A DNA stretch of 64,000 nucleotides from Carnegiea gigantea (lineage: Eukaryota; Streptophyta; Magnoliopsida; Caryophyllales; Cactaceae): contig JAKOGI010001184.1 in assembly GCA_029747015.1 (NCBI GenBank), forward strand, positions 186,001-250,000. The letters run 5' to 3'. Within the stretch, counting starts at the first letter, position 1. Every line of letters starts with the position of its first letter. Position numbers and translations under genes: made by a program. Of the stretch, positions 11,341 through 23,439 are shown in pieces. Under the pieces are notes generated by a model, which was given only the letters and a program-made list of their open reading frames with translations, did no database searches and was not told where the DNA came from.

Positions 11341-11779
11341 ATGGAATGATGAGACCATCTTTTGGGAATATGACCTTGGAATTGAATAGTTTTAATTTAC
11401 AAACACATCCTTGAAATAGAGACTTCTACGCTTAATTGGGTAGAGAACTCTATGTTTGATGATGAATTTGATGGCATGTTTACTATTAAGTACGAGGCTT
11501 TTCTAACTAATGATGAGCCTAAGTATCATGTGTTTGAGTTTAAGAACTTGTGCTCTGCTGTTGAATGTTTGATTGCTTCTACTTCTGAGTCTTATTCCCC
11601 TCCTCCTTTCTTACATTGGGACTCTTCCTGATAATATGAAGTATTCATTTTTGGGACCTTAGGAATCTTTACCTATGATTATTGCTTTTTGACTTGGATC
11701 AAAACCGAGAGAAAGAACTAATTACTTACTTAGAGAGAACAAGGAAGCCATAGGTTGAACTTTAGGGCAAATCAAGGGT

Positions 11780-12720
11780 ATTAGTCCCTTGATTATACAA
11801 CATATAATCTATTCAAGTGACAACGCTACGCCCTATTATGATTGTTAAAGGCATTTGAACCCGTCCTTACAGGAAGTAGTTAACAAAGAAGTGCTTAAGT
11901 CATTAGGCAATGGGATCATCTATCCCAATTCTGATATTGAATGGGTGAGTCCTATTCAAGTTGTCACTAAGAAGACCGGTACTACTGTGATTAGGAATGA
12001 TAAAAATAAGTTGTTTCCACTCGAGTCCAATTTGGGTGGCGTGTTTGCATTTATTGTAAGAAATTGAATGTTACTGCTAGGAAAGACCATTTTTTCCCTC
12101 CCTTCTTTGACTAGATGTTAAAGAGGTTAGCTGGACATTCATTCTATTACTTTTAGGATGGATATTCTGGCTATACTTAGATCTTTATTTCTCATGAGGA
12201 TCAAGGGAAGACTACATTCACATGTTCTTTTGGCACATATGCCATTAGGAGAATTCCTTTTGGACTCTGTAATGCCTTGCTATATTCAGAGGTGCATTAT
12301 TTCTGTTTTCTCAAATTTGGTTGAATAGTGTATGAAAATTTTACACGGATGACTACTCTGTATTTGGGTCTTCCTTTGATGGTTACTTGTCTAATCTGAG
12401 TGAAGCGCTAAAAAGGTGTAGAGAGAAATATTTGACTTTGAATTAGAAGAAACATCACTTTATTGTACAAAAAAGAACAGTCTTAGGCCATGTTATTTCT
12501 AAAGATGGAATTGAAGTTGATAAGACTAAGACTGATTGGATTGTTAATCTTTCCCCTTCCACTTATGTGAAAGAGGTGAGGTCTTTTCTTAGACATGCTA
12601 GCTTCTATTACCATTTTATAAGGACTTTAGCAAGATAGCTAAGTCTTTGACCAACTTTTTAGCTAAAGATGTGCTATTTCGCTTATGTCAGGAGTGTTAC
12701 ATGGTATTTCAAAAGTTAAT
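11780..12720 (+). pseudogene. Element A reverse transcriptase remnant
   Basis: The reverse transcriptase would copy element RNA into DNA. The N-terminal part is open from 11855 to 12067 and includes VSPIQVVTKKTG, the conserved start of gypsy RT. Next come a CKKLNVTARKDHF-type motif, a DGYSGYT motif (around 12160, with a stop), TTFTCSFGTYAIRRIPFGLC (about 12210-12270) and the catalytic YTDD box at 12342-12353, followed by YSVFGSSFDG. A LGHVISKDGIEVDK stretch follows near 12483. The order is complete, but at least five stops and several frameshifts break it. The YxDD carboxylates themselves are intact. Confidence 0.88.
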
Positions 12721-12769
12721 GAAGGCTTGACCTGTACTCACATTCTTCATCCTCTCATCTAGGGATAAC

Positions 12770-13275
12770 CTTTTGAGATAATGTGTGATGTATCTAATAA
12801 TGCTATTGGGGTTGTTTTAGGGTAACATGTTGATAATAAATCCATATCATTTATTATACTAATCACACTTTAAATGATGCATAATTTAACTACATTGAGA
12901 AAGAAATTTTGGCTGTGATTTTTGGTTTTGAGAAGTTTAAACATTACATGATTATGTCTTATGTTATTACGTGGACTGATCACTCTACTCTTAAGCACCT
13001 TCTTTCTAAGAAGGATTATAAGCCTAGAGATGTGAGGTGGATTTTGCTTTTTCAAGAATTTAATGGGGAGATTAGAGACAGGAAAGGTTCTGAGAACCTA
13101 TTTACTGATCATGTGCCTATGATTCTCTATAGTAGAGAGTTTGAGTCTAATATTTATGAATGCTTTTCTGATGAGCAATTGTTTGCAATCTACCTTGACT
13201 CTTTGTATGTTAATATTGTGAACTACCTAGTGTCTGATAGGATTCTTGAGGGTTGGACTAAGAGTGATATAGACT
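12770..13275 (+). pseudogene. Element A RNase H remnant
   Basis: RNase H removes RNA from the RNA-DNA hybrid. FEIMCDVSNNAIGVVLG (near 12775) holds the first catalytic Asp, then a stop. An open frame from 12909 to 13277 carries FGFEKFKHY, TDHSTLKHLLSKKD (catalytic Asp) and ILLFQEFNGEIRDRKGSENL, ending with TDHV where the family has a conserved A-D-H-L-S. The linker towards integrase follows in the same frame and stops at 13275. Its position directly after RT is standard gypsy layout. Confidence 0.88.
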
Positions 13276-13319
13276 GATTCTTCCACCTTGTGAAATTGTT
13301 CATTTGGGATGACCCTCAT

Positions 13320-14420
13320 TTGTTTAAGTATTGTTCTGACCAAGTCCTTAGAAGGTGTATTTCCAAGCACAAGGTTAGAAGTGTCCTTTCATTTTATCAT
13401 GACCAAGCATGTGGGGGACATTTCAATGGGAAAAAGACAATAGCTAAAAGTTCTTTAAAGTGATTTCTATTGGCCTACTTTATTTAGGGATGCTTTTGAC
13501 TGTTGTAAGAGTTGTCTCAAGTGCCACTAGTTGGGTAGGATTTGTAGGACATATATGATATTACTTAATCCTATCATTGCAATGGAGAATTTTGATGTAT
13601 GGGGTATAGACTTCATAGGACTATTTCCATCTTCTCGTTGGAATGAGTATGTTCTGTTAGATGTAATTAGAGAGAGGTCATCCCTACTAGGACCAATGAT
13701 GCTAGAGTGGTTTTGAAATTCCTTAGGAAGAACATTTTTACTAGATTTGGTATGCCCCTACTATCATTAGTGATTAGGGTATTTACTTACCTAATAGGTC
13801 TCTTGATGGCTTATTAAGCAGGTACTCTATAGTTCACAGACTTACTATCCCACATCATCTTCATACTAGTGGTTAGGTAAAAATGTCGAACAGGCAGATT
13901 AAGTAGATTCTTGAAACGATTATGAGCAGGAAATGAAAAGATTAGGCCGATAAGCTTATAAATGCTTTATGAGGTTAAAGAAAAACTTTCAAGACTCCCT
14001 TCGATATGCCACCTTATAAGGTTATCTATGGTAATCCTTGTCATGTCCTTATTGAGATTAGGCATCAAACCTGGTGGACAATCAAGATGCTTAACTATGG
14101 CTTGACTAAGGCCAATAAAGAGAGGAGACTGTAGCTGAGTGAACTAGAAGAGATTATAGCTGAGGTATACAGGAGTCCATGATCTTATAATGAAAGGGCT
14201 AAGTTATTTCATGACAGACGCATGCTTATAAGCAGTTTACCACAGGAATGAAAGTGCTTTTATATGACTCTAACCTCAATCATTTTCCAGGGAAATTAAT
14301 GTCCCCCTAAATAGGTTCTTATGTTATTTCTCATATTTCTACCTATAGTAGTGCAGCCGAAATACAGGATCCTGAGAGTGGTACCAAGTTTAAGGTAAAT
14401 GGCTAGAGATTGAAGTAGTT
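13320..14420 (+). pseudogene. Element A integrase remnant
   Basis: Integrase joins element DNA to the chromosome. Recognisable parts are an H-x-x-G-GHFNGKKT zinc-region stretch near 13400; the core with DVWGIDFIGLFPSS at about 13591-13632 (first catalytic Asp); an ISD region near 13770 (second Asp, followed at once by a stop); and a TPFDMPPYKVIYGNPCH stretch near 13993. A C-terminal part follows near 14280-14410 (GTKFKVNG..). No chromodomain is visible, which fits Athila/Tat rather than chromoviruses. Many stops and frameshifts are present. Confidence 0.82.
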
Positions 14421-16380
14421 TTCAAAGCTGCCAAACACAAAACATATGCAGTGTCTGATAATTTGTGAGCCGGAATCTAATGTGTGATGTGCTACTGAGT
14501 TAGTTCGGGAGCATCTATCACCTGACTTGGTTTGATTGCACGTTGTTTCCCTTCCTTTGTCTTTTCTTCTTTTATTATCTTTTTGTATATTTGTTGCTTT
14601 TTATTTTGCTTCTCTTTTGTAGGTATCCTTTACTTTTGAATTCAAGAGTGATCTCATTTTTCTTTTTTCATCTTATTTTTCTTTTTGTATAGTTATCTAT
14701 CTTTTTAGTCATTTTTATGTTTCGTTTAACTCCCAATGAGGACAATGTGTGATCTAGGTGTGGTAGAGGGGAAATTATGTTTTAGCAAAAAATGAACAAA
14801 TTGAAAATGCAAATTGAAAAAAGAACTAAAAATTTTGAAAATCTTTTAAACAAAAAATTTGTTTTGTTTTTAGGGATATGTACTATTTTGACTGACAATG
14901 TTCTCCTGTACCTTAGCTATTAGTTGTATATAGAGACAATGTGTATGATAGAACTTAGTCCAAAGTTTAATATTTCAGTTTTAACCTCCAACATTTTTAA
15001 TAGCAAGCCATCTTGATTTTGGTGGGCACCATGTCAGATTTTGAGTCTTAAACACTGATTCATCATTTTAGTCTCATATTTTTCTTTCAGGTGTGTATCT
15101 CTGGTGATTACTCTCTAGAATTTTCATTGATTCTGTTCAAAATCACATTTAGCATCTGCATTATAGTAATGTGATAGAGACATTCTTTCTTTTGTGAGCC
15201 ACATAAGCCAGATTGCTAACTTAATTTGAATGTTTTACCCTTTGCTAATCCTTTGAACCATAACCATTTTTATTTGTTGTAAACCTTCATTTTAGCCCTT
15301 GGCCTAAATACTTTTTCCTATTACCTAATCCAGGACTAGTGGAGCAACACTCCAACATTTAATCGGTAGCTTTAAGGCGAAGATGTACTTGTTGGTTGAT
15401 TCTGGATCTTTTGGTCTGGTACGAGGCTGTATTTGTTCGATCATTTGAAAATTGAGTTGAATTGTTTTATTACATGTCATTCATTCATTTTTTTCCGAAG
15501 GAAAAAATGGAAAAAAAAGAAAAAGTAAAAGAAAAATCAAAAAAAAAATCCCAAGAAAAAAGAAATTAGTTTTTTTAAATCATGAAAAAAAGGAAGCACA
15601 AAATGTTATGAATAAGATTGTGTGACATGGTTATGCATAATTGATCTTTATTATTTTAGCTCATCTCCAATAGTTGCTTGTGAGCCTTATTTTGTCATAT
15701 TGGGAAAATGTGTGGTACAGATTATTCATTAGTCCGTTGCCTTTTAGCTCCTCAGTTATTCAATTGTTTCCCCCTCCTACCCTTTTACCCCTTTAATCCC
15801 ATTACAACCCTTGTCTTCTTGATTAATAATATTGCATTTTGCATTTGAGTCGTGAAGAATTGAGATTCTTAGCAAGTTTACAGTAGTTTGTATAATTGGA
15901 GATGAATTGAGGGACCTTGTAATATTTTCAACTCATGAGCAGGAATATTCCACATGTCCCTAAAGTGAAGTCGAGCTTATTCATATTTTGTTAAGTGGAG
16001 TGAAAGATTGGATATAGATCTCATCAGTGGGGACTAAGAGTATTTTTTTTGTGTACATTATGCTTATACGTGATTTAATGTTTAGGTATGTTGAGTAATG
16101 TAGTCGATTGAAACGCTTATATTTTTCCCTAATGTTGTATATAAATTTTGAAAAGCCAAAAAAGTTTTCTATTTCTTTTTTTTATTTTTTAAAGATTTTT
16201 TGGGTATATCATCTACAAACCCTCATGAGACTTTACTCATCTACTAGGAGGAATGTAGGGGTTTGAAAGGCTTATTGCACATGCTAAGTGTAATTGTGAT
16301 TACTATGAAAGTGAGTTAGGGTTTTCTTTTTTTATTTTATTTTTCTAGGATTTTAAGTGTCATTTTATTCGAGGATGAGC
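14421..16380 (+). other. Element A 3' non-coding region
   Basis: About 2 kb between integrase and the polypurine tract without a recognisable ORF. Athila elements often have an env-position ORF here; I see no trace of it in this copy. A purine-rich block at about 15497-15600 is nearly all A and G. CTCCCAATGAGGACAATGTG near 14731 resembles a stretch in the 3' regions of the R copies (53541 complement, 63075), suggesting a conserved non-coding element. Confidence 0.6.
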
Positions 16381-16397
16381 AAAATTTAGGTGTGAGG
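16381..16397 (+). other. Polypurine tract, element A
   Basis: AAAATTTAGGTGTGAGG directly precedes the 3' LTR, at the position used to prime plus-strand DNA synthesis. It is decayed from the usual G-rich form. Confidence 0.55.
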
Positions 16398-16398
16398 T

Positions 16399-17272
16399 TA
16401 ATGTTCAACCTAAAATTATGACATTTTTATGCCCTTTTATTACCTAATAGTTGCTCAAAACAAATAATTAAATTAGGATTCTAATAAGTTTTTGTTTATT
16501 TTGTAGGAATTTTGGAAATTTGAGAGGTTGAATAAATTTCTCGGAGGAGCCAAAAGGGTGTTGGACCAAGATGAACAAAAGCAAGAGAACAAGCCCAAGT
16601 TCACAACGGCCCAAGTGCCGCAATAGGCCCAATCGGCTAGCCCCCTATCTCAACCCAATTTCACCTTCCAATTTACTCCTTCCCAGCATTACGTGCTCTG
16701 CATGTGACTTGTACTCCTGCCCCAACCTCTCAACTGTCTTTTTCTTCTATTAATCATGGGCCTATTCCTTTCATAGCTCAGTCATAAATACGGGCCCACC
16801 ACATAAGAAACCCAATCTTAGCCTCTCTCTTTTTCCTAGTCTTCTCTCTTCTTTATAGGCTTTGTTCCAAGCCCATCCGACCCTATGCACACCAAACCCA
16901 GTGCCCTACCTTTCTTTTAGCCTCGCTTAATCCCTTCCACCCGTTACATGCAACTCACATAATCACGCACCGTTTCCTCTTTAATTTTGTTTCCCTTTTC
17001 TCTCTCCTCCTTCATTCTCCATCATCAACATCATCATCAACTCATCCATTATGCGATTAAAGGCACCATTGAAGGTAAAAATTTATCGGCTACAAGCTTG
17101 GATTTAATTCAAGATTAATTTATTAAGTAATGAGCAAGGAGGCTACATTTTGGCTTTAAAAAGGCGTGGACATTCATTCAAGGATTAAGGAGAATCATTG
17201 AGTTTTTTAGTTTTCAATTCTGGTTTTCTATTTTGTTTTTCTTTTCCTTTCCATTTTTCAGATCTGATGTAG
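16399..17272 (+). repeat. Element A 3' LTR, first part
   Basis: It aligns with the start of the 5' LTR and breaks off at CAGATCTGATGTAG. The last five bases, TGTAG (17268-17272), are the target duplication made by element B. The LTR resumes at 26252. Confidence 0.85.
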
Positions 17273-18570
17273 TGATTGAGACTAACTACTAACACCACAA
17301 GTGCACAGGTAGCCGTAGTATAGATAAAGATATCGTTCCTTAGAGACTAATGTAACTTACTGGGTCTTGTCCGCCAGAATGTGCTAAGTAAAATTCTAAT
17401 TAAATTGGTGTTAATCTCACAATTACAAACCCACTATTCTGAAATCAATCAAAGAGAAAACATGTCTAGGAATTCTCGCAGTTATGAAAGAGTATTGGAT
17501 CAAAACGAATAATATGTGCTTTTCTCTAATCGGTTAATCTGAAGGAATTATAATCTATCCAGAAATTTGATCTATTCTTTCGAAATCAATCAAATTTGCC
17601 TAAACTTACCAAAAGTCATTCTTTCAAATTAATTTGCCTTAATTTAAGTTAAATATATTCGATTACTCGCTAGTCCTCCTAACATACAAATCTCTCTTTC
17701 AAGATGACTCAACGCTAGGTTTAATCAAGTAGTCTAACAACCAAATGTCGCCTCTCAGTTTTTCAATCGTTTGTTTCAGGTAAGCAAGTAAAATTTAACC
17801 AAAAATCAACTCACAACATATCAAACACTTGATAAATGAAATCAAACCAATCATAAAAATATACACAATTCTTTAAATTAATATATGATCCAACAACACT
17901 TACAGAAAACTACTAAATCCCTAGACAAAAGAAAATTACTCAGACATGATTAAGAAATAAACAAAACTAACCAATAATTCGGCGAAATCTAAGAGAAAGG
18001 CTTGACTGAGATGGCCTTCAACTAAGGGCTTCAAACTCCCTCAAAAACCAAACACATACACTCAAGATTTCTCACCAAAACCAAAAATCAAACTAGAAAA
18101 CAACAAAATTTGAGAAAGAACGAAAACTAAACTAAACTCTAATCTAATGCTTTTATGTGCAAGTAATACTCAAGGGATTTTTTCTACTGTTGCAAAATGA
18201 GGCTATTTATAGGAGAGCTCGCTTGATATCAGTCATACAGCCAAAGGCAGAAGAAGAGGTAGCAGTTACAGGCTCACCACGATCCGTGCGGTGCACCATG
18301 GTCCGACCGTAGTCTGGGCTGGAACCAAATTTCTGCTCTTTTCTTGCTCCATGAACATAACAACTATTGGGTGTTCATCTAGGAGGTCAAAATACATCTA
18401 TTTATGGTCAAATGCTGGATAAAAAGACTTTAAATCTTGTAAATCACATCAAACAACTATACCCAAGCATAAATCGAGAACAGGAGTGTAAATATTAACT
18501 TAAAGCACATAATTCTCCTAAAAATGTAGCGAAACGACCCTAAAATGATGTATACATTAAGCACGTATCA
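17273..18570 (-). repeat. Element B 3' LTR
   Basis: It begins TGATTGAGACTAACTAC and ends GCACGTATCA on the + strand. A TATA-box-like CTATAAATAG lies on the minus strand (complement at 18203-18212). Near 18280-18320 it has an extra GC-rich dyad segment missing from the other LTR. Confidence 0.9.
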
Positions 18571-20689
18571 AACTCTCTGTGTTCAAATTGTTGCTTGTCC
18601 TTAAGCAATATGCTAAAAGAAACTATACGTAACCTCCACAGGATGGACATAGGTAATATTCAAATGGTAAAGCTGATCCAAAGGTAGCCCACAACGATGT
18701 AAAAATCATTAATGAATAGATTAAGGAATGAAATTTTCGAAAACCTTTTGATAGGCCGTAATGTCAAACTTAAATCGATCTTCCCCCAAGTCATCAAATG
18801 CAATCATTCCAGCATATGAAACAAGTTAGGCTAGCAAGGCTAGTAGAACCTCACCATAGTATGTGGCTCTCATCACTCATGTGTTTAATAATAATGAAAG
18901 TTCTCTCAATTCTCATTCCTTAGACTCAAATCCACCATAAGCTTAAGATTCTCAAATCCGCCATCACTAAAATGTAAACACACTAGACAATCATGAGGAC
19001 TTTCATAGGGATGTAAGGGCGCCATGGGTAAAGGTGAGAGCGGAACAAATGTTTTAGAAATGAGGAGCTAGAAGCCATAGACTAAGAGTTGAACAATTCG
19101 TAATGCATCATACTACATCCTTCTTAAACCATATCAATTCATCAACAAAATAAATCCTAAATTGAAGAGAGAAAGAGCCGAAAATCACAAATATCTTACA
19201 ATCCCACCAAGGCTAACACTTTCTTTCAGATTTTTTTTTTCCCTCTATTGCTTCACTTTTTTTTTTCATTTTTTTTTGTTTTGTTTTGTTTTTTTGGGTC
19301 TTCGATTGTTTCTTTTTTTTTTCCAAAAAGGATAACCAAGAGGAAATCCATAAGGAACTTTAAATTTCAACTCTTCTCCATACTTTGTATAATAAAACAA
19401 GAGATTTATTAAGATCTCACATCCCTGCACCAAATAACCAAAATTCACTAAAAGATAACAATCCACCTTACTCACACCCTATCAAACTTGATGCAAAAGA
19501 ATGAACCACTCCTCTAGTCTTGGCTTAAAGGTAAGACAAGTAGTTGTCTATGGGCTATAATAGAAGGTTTAAATCAAGAAAAACGGATATAGGATCAAAG
19601 GGGCTAGCAAGGGATACAATATACAACAAAAGTGGCTATTTGGCTGTGGGTTTCAACAAATCAAAGAAAAGGGAAAAAAAATATGCCTCAATCATATTGT
19701 CTAATGTATATGTACAATGTGATCTAAAATGAGAATTAAAGCAAGTTCTAGAGAAATGACGTCAAGGAAGAGTCACACATGAAAGAAATTATGACACTAA
19801 AAATGATGAATAGCCTCTAAAAGCTCAAAATCTCATAGGATATCTACCAAGGTCAAAACTAACTCACTAGTAAACATATGCCAAAAATCATGTAAAGATT
19901 CATGGGGTAAATCAACTTGCATTCAACATATGGTCAAAACATGAGATCATTTCAATAAACTCATTCACAAACATTTTATGCACAATTCGGGTGAATCAAG
20001 GGTTCAAATTAAACCATAGAAATCTACCAAATCTATAAAGATCATCATCGGAGGATATTATTTTTTTAATTTTTTTTCCTTTTTTTAATGCATGCTCCTA
20101 CAAACAATGCAAACTAAAAATGCAAAAAAACTAATAAAAGAAAGAAACTCAAATACAACCTGGAATAAAAAGAAAACTAAATACACTACTAAACAAAACT
20201 AAATACTAAAATCAAAAACTACAAAAACTACCACTAAAAACATATAAAAAGCACAATCACACCAAAACAGAAACAGGTATCAGATGCCAAATATAATGAC
20301 TAACTCCCCCATGCTTGAATCATGCAGTGCCCTCAACGTGGACACAGAACAGAAAAAGGGAAGGGGAGAAGCACATAGCATTCAGAAAGGAGGTAGTGAT
20401 GAAGGATGGGGTGGTTGGCCATAGGAGATATGCCAATCTCGCTAGGACTGTAGACGTGCCCTATAGTCTTGGAAATATTGGGTCTGGGAAGTAAGCAACC
20501 CACGAAGCTCATCATGACACTCTTAGACAAAGTCCTGTAGAGTGGCGATCTCAGAAGCAACAAATGCTCAGAGGAAAACTTGCTCCACTTGAATGGGCCT
20601 AACTTTGACTTGAATATCAGAATAGTCAAGAGGGGGTGGCTGAGAGGAAGAATTAGGTATGGCTTGACTAGAGTGAAGGGTTGGATGAT
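18571..20689 (-). other. Element B 3' non-coding region
   Basis: The region holds no recognisable ORF. T-rich blocks lie at about 19229-19322 and an A/C-rich tract at about 20100-20270. Next to the LTR, the minus strand reads AAGGACAAGCAACAATTTGA, typical of the run-in to the polypurine tract in Athila-type elements. The 156-residue minus frame at 20333-20803 is a frame shadow of the third ORF's tail. Confidence 0.6.
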
Positions 20690-21699
20690 AGGGTGCGGGT
20701 TAAATAACCTCCTTATTACCAGATACCCAATAAAGGTTACCTCCATGAAAAAGGGTGGTGCGATCGACATTGGGAAGCGGTAAAAGCCGGTCCCCAGCCT
20801 CAACTTTACAAAAGTTCATAATCTCAAAAGTAGCTTGATCAAGCCACTCAGACCTGGAAACTCTATCCTCAGGGTTGGGCTCAACTCCCAATAATTTAGC
20901 AATAGTAGTTACAATCCCACCGATGACTATCCTATCTTTAGTGCTAATAGTAATGTAATTCTATAACTAAAAATGAACCTGGGTCAAGCTGATCACCATC
21001 AAGCATACAGGACAAAAAATACAACTCAGGAAGTCTTGGGATATTCAGATTATTGTCTCAAGCAAGCAAAGAATAAGCCAAAATACGCTGAGCTACTCTA
21101 ATACATGGGTTCCTAATATATGTGCATTTTGATGAACTGGTGTTGTACCTAACACTCCCTGAAAGTTCACCCCAAAACGCATTCGGGTTGAATTCGCGGG
21201 AGACTTGGTGGTGCGATAAATCCATGATAGGTGGAAAACCAAAAATACTATTGAAGGTACCTAAGTTCAGTTCATACAATTGTCCCTACAAATAGAACGA
21301 TGTATGTCCGGCCTAACATCAAGGTCCTCCAGTGACCTCGACATGTAGTGTACTAAGAAATTCTAGGGTCAGGTCTCAGTATGTATACTCTTTAATTTCT
21401 AAAAAGTGTCCCATACCACCTCTTGCAAAGAACCATCTAATATCATCCAACATTCCCAATCGAGCTAACAAATCCTCATCATAATATCTAGTTGTTACAA
21501 CTATACGTTCATTCAAACAATTGTACCTAGCAACGTGATTGGGATGCATTAAACCAAGAGGGTGAGGAATGTTACCTCTAGCACACGCGGTTTGGGATGC
21601 CCTTTGAGGCCGGCGTGGTGCTTGACTTGATGAACTAACCTCCTTAGTGCTCCTTTGTCTCTTGTTTGGTCTCTTATTTGGTCTCTTGTTTCGTGCCAT
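20690..21699 (-). pseudogene. Element B third ORF, Athila ORF1-like protein of unknown function
   Basis: The ORF starts at an ATG at 21699 with a basic, repeat-rich N-terminus (NKRPNKRPNKRQ), then reaches ARYNCLNERIVVTTRYYDED and LLARLGMLDDIRWFFARGG. After stops, the same protein continues at 21279-21058 (FNPNAFWGELSG, TYIRNPCIRVAQRILAYSLL) and at 20891-20700 (LPLPNVDRTTLFHGG). This architecture matches the plant 'ATHILA ORF-1 / putative plant transposon protein' family found in Athila-like elements. Its role is unknown; it is sometimes called env-like because of its position, but I see no signal peptide or membrane segment in what remains. At least two stops and a frameshift inactivate it. 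Confidence 0.7.
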
Positions 21700-22519
21700 G
21701 GTTGCAGACTCTAACTAAAAACAAATCTAGAACCAAAAATACGATCTGAAACCTAAAAAATTGAAGAAATTAAGTAAAAATATGAAGAATAAGAGAGAGA
21801 AAAGGATGATTATGGTGGATGAGATGAGTTTGAAGAAAAAGAAGAAGAAAGAGGGGGAATTTTTGGAGAAAGATGAAGATTGAGTGAAAGGGGATGATTT
21901 GGAGTGAAAAGGATTGAAAATGGTGAAGAAAAGAGAAGGATTGAAGGTGCGTTGTATGGAGAAATTAGAGAGAGAAAATGGAGGTAGAGAGAGAGTATGT
22001 CGAGAGGTTGAAGAAGAAGTGAGAGAGAGGAAAGGCCACCGCAGTCAAAAACCTAGATCACGGGCCATAGTAGCACACCACGGTCTGTGGCCTTCACCAC
22101 GAGCCAATCGTGGTGTCTGGTGGTCCTCAATTTTTTTGATTTTTCTGGGTTGGCACCCCATGATCGTATTTTTTGGGGGTACTGACCGTGGTGCCAACAT
22201 TTTATTCATATTTTATTTAATTTTTTTTCATGTTTTCTGTTTTCTTTTTTTTTTTCCCTCTCTCAAATCACAAATTAATAAAAGCCCAAGGAAAGAAAAA
22301 GGGAAAGGAAAAAGGTATTGGGTTGCCTACCAAGAAGCGATCTTTTAAGGTTAAGAGCTTGACCTTTGTTTTATGCTTGGTCCGAATCAGATAGTGTATG
22401 GACATTGGCTCCGTCCCAGACCACAAAATCAAATTTCTTTCGTTGAAGGTACCATCTTAAAAGTTCTAGCTGCAGGTCCTTTATCTTTATAACTTGGTTC
22501 CATAATGCATAATCTACAT
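21700..22519 (-). other. Element B spacer where pol is missing, with GC-rich dyads
   Basis: About 820 bp lie between the protease region and the third ORF. None of the RT, RNase H or integrase motifs seen in element A occurs here. It contains a perfect 8-bp inverted repeat, CACCACGA / TCGTGGTG (22095-22102, 22108-22115), inside a patch with several CCACGGTC-like words, and purine-rich leader sequence at 21780-22030. Confidence 0.6.
22095..22115. repeat. Perfect 8-bp hairpin
   Basis: CACCACGA and TCGTGGTG are separated by GCCAA. It belongs to a cluster of CCACGG/CCGTGG words at 22060-22200. Confidence 0.8.
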
Positions 22520-23419
22520 ACAAAACAAATCACTCTTGTGGCCCATTGGATGGGCTACCATCAACTTGTTCAACGCCTACATCAAAATCTGCATCAAAAC
22601 CGTCCATTAGGGGCATAGAGAGAACAATTTGTGTAAACCTGCAATAATCACTCATAGAAGACTCAGTAGGAATAGGGACCTCAACATCAGGTTTGTTAGG
22701 TGGCATAGAAACAGCAAACTCCACCTTAACATACCCTTAGTCGGGGTCCTCATAAGAAATCCAATCAGAATTAGGTGAATCTTCAAAATTCAAGACATCC
22801 TCTATATCAATCTCAGGGAAAAGGGGTAATGCATCCAATATAGAAGAATAAGGAGAAACCACGTCCTCCTTTCTATGACTAAGCACAACAAAGTGCCCTT
22901 CTGCCTCAAAAGATATACGACCCTCTCTACATCAATGTGGCAACCAACTGTCACTAAAATAGGCTAGCCTAGGATAATTTGAGCATCGTCGATTTTAGGC
23001 ATATCAATTATAATGAAGTCCTCCAACTCCCAAATATCTCCTATATTGACCGGCACATTTTCCAATTTGTCTATATGTTACGTCATAGAACCATCGACCA
23101 ATAGTAGTGAAAAAGGTGTGGCCAGTAATAGTCCTAGGTGTAGCTTATGAAACAAAGAATAGGGCATTATACTGACATTAGCACCTAGATCACATAGACC
23201 TCTCTCAATTTCTACCTTTCTTACAAGGCATGGAATAGAAAAACTACCTGGGTTAGGGAGCTTAGGGGGAAAAATGGTTGGGATCTCAACAGTGTCATTC
23301 TCTTTGAATGTGGCAATCTTGCCATCATTATTTCTCTCCTTATTTCCATCCGTAATTATCTCCCTACCCTCTTCCATTGGTGTATCCTCGGGGTCAGGTA
23401 AGTCTTCTTTTTCCTTCAT
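22520..23419 (-). pseudogene. Element B aspartic protease region
   Basis: The open frame 23419-23078 reads through an acidic linker into CDLGANVSIMPYSLFHKL, which contains the retroviral-type protease active-site Asp and a substrate-loop motif, then LLVDGSMT and a stop at 23080. Downstream in the same orientation are remnants of the ILGRP-like flap region and of the acidic C-terminal tail that usually follows it, including the frame at 22724-22530 (SMSDYCRFTQIVLSMPLMDG). The product would cleave the element's own Gag. No reverse transcriptase follows, so this would be a Gag-protease protein in this copy. Confidence 0.75.
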
Positions 23420-23439
23420 GGTAACATAGTTACAGTATT

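Noticed and set aside
20333..20803. 156-codon minus frame
   Set aside because: It is a shifted frame over the tail of element B's third ORF; the true frame there is 20891-20700.
21914..22348. 144-codon plus frame
   Set aside because: Antisense to the leader and spacer of element B. Arg/Glu-rich start and hydrophobic end come from purine-rich and T-rich sequence, with no family match.
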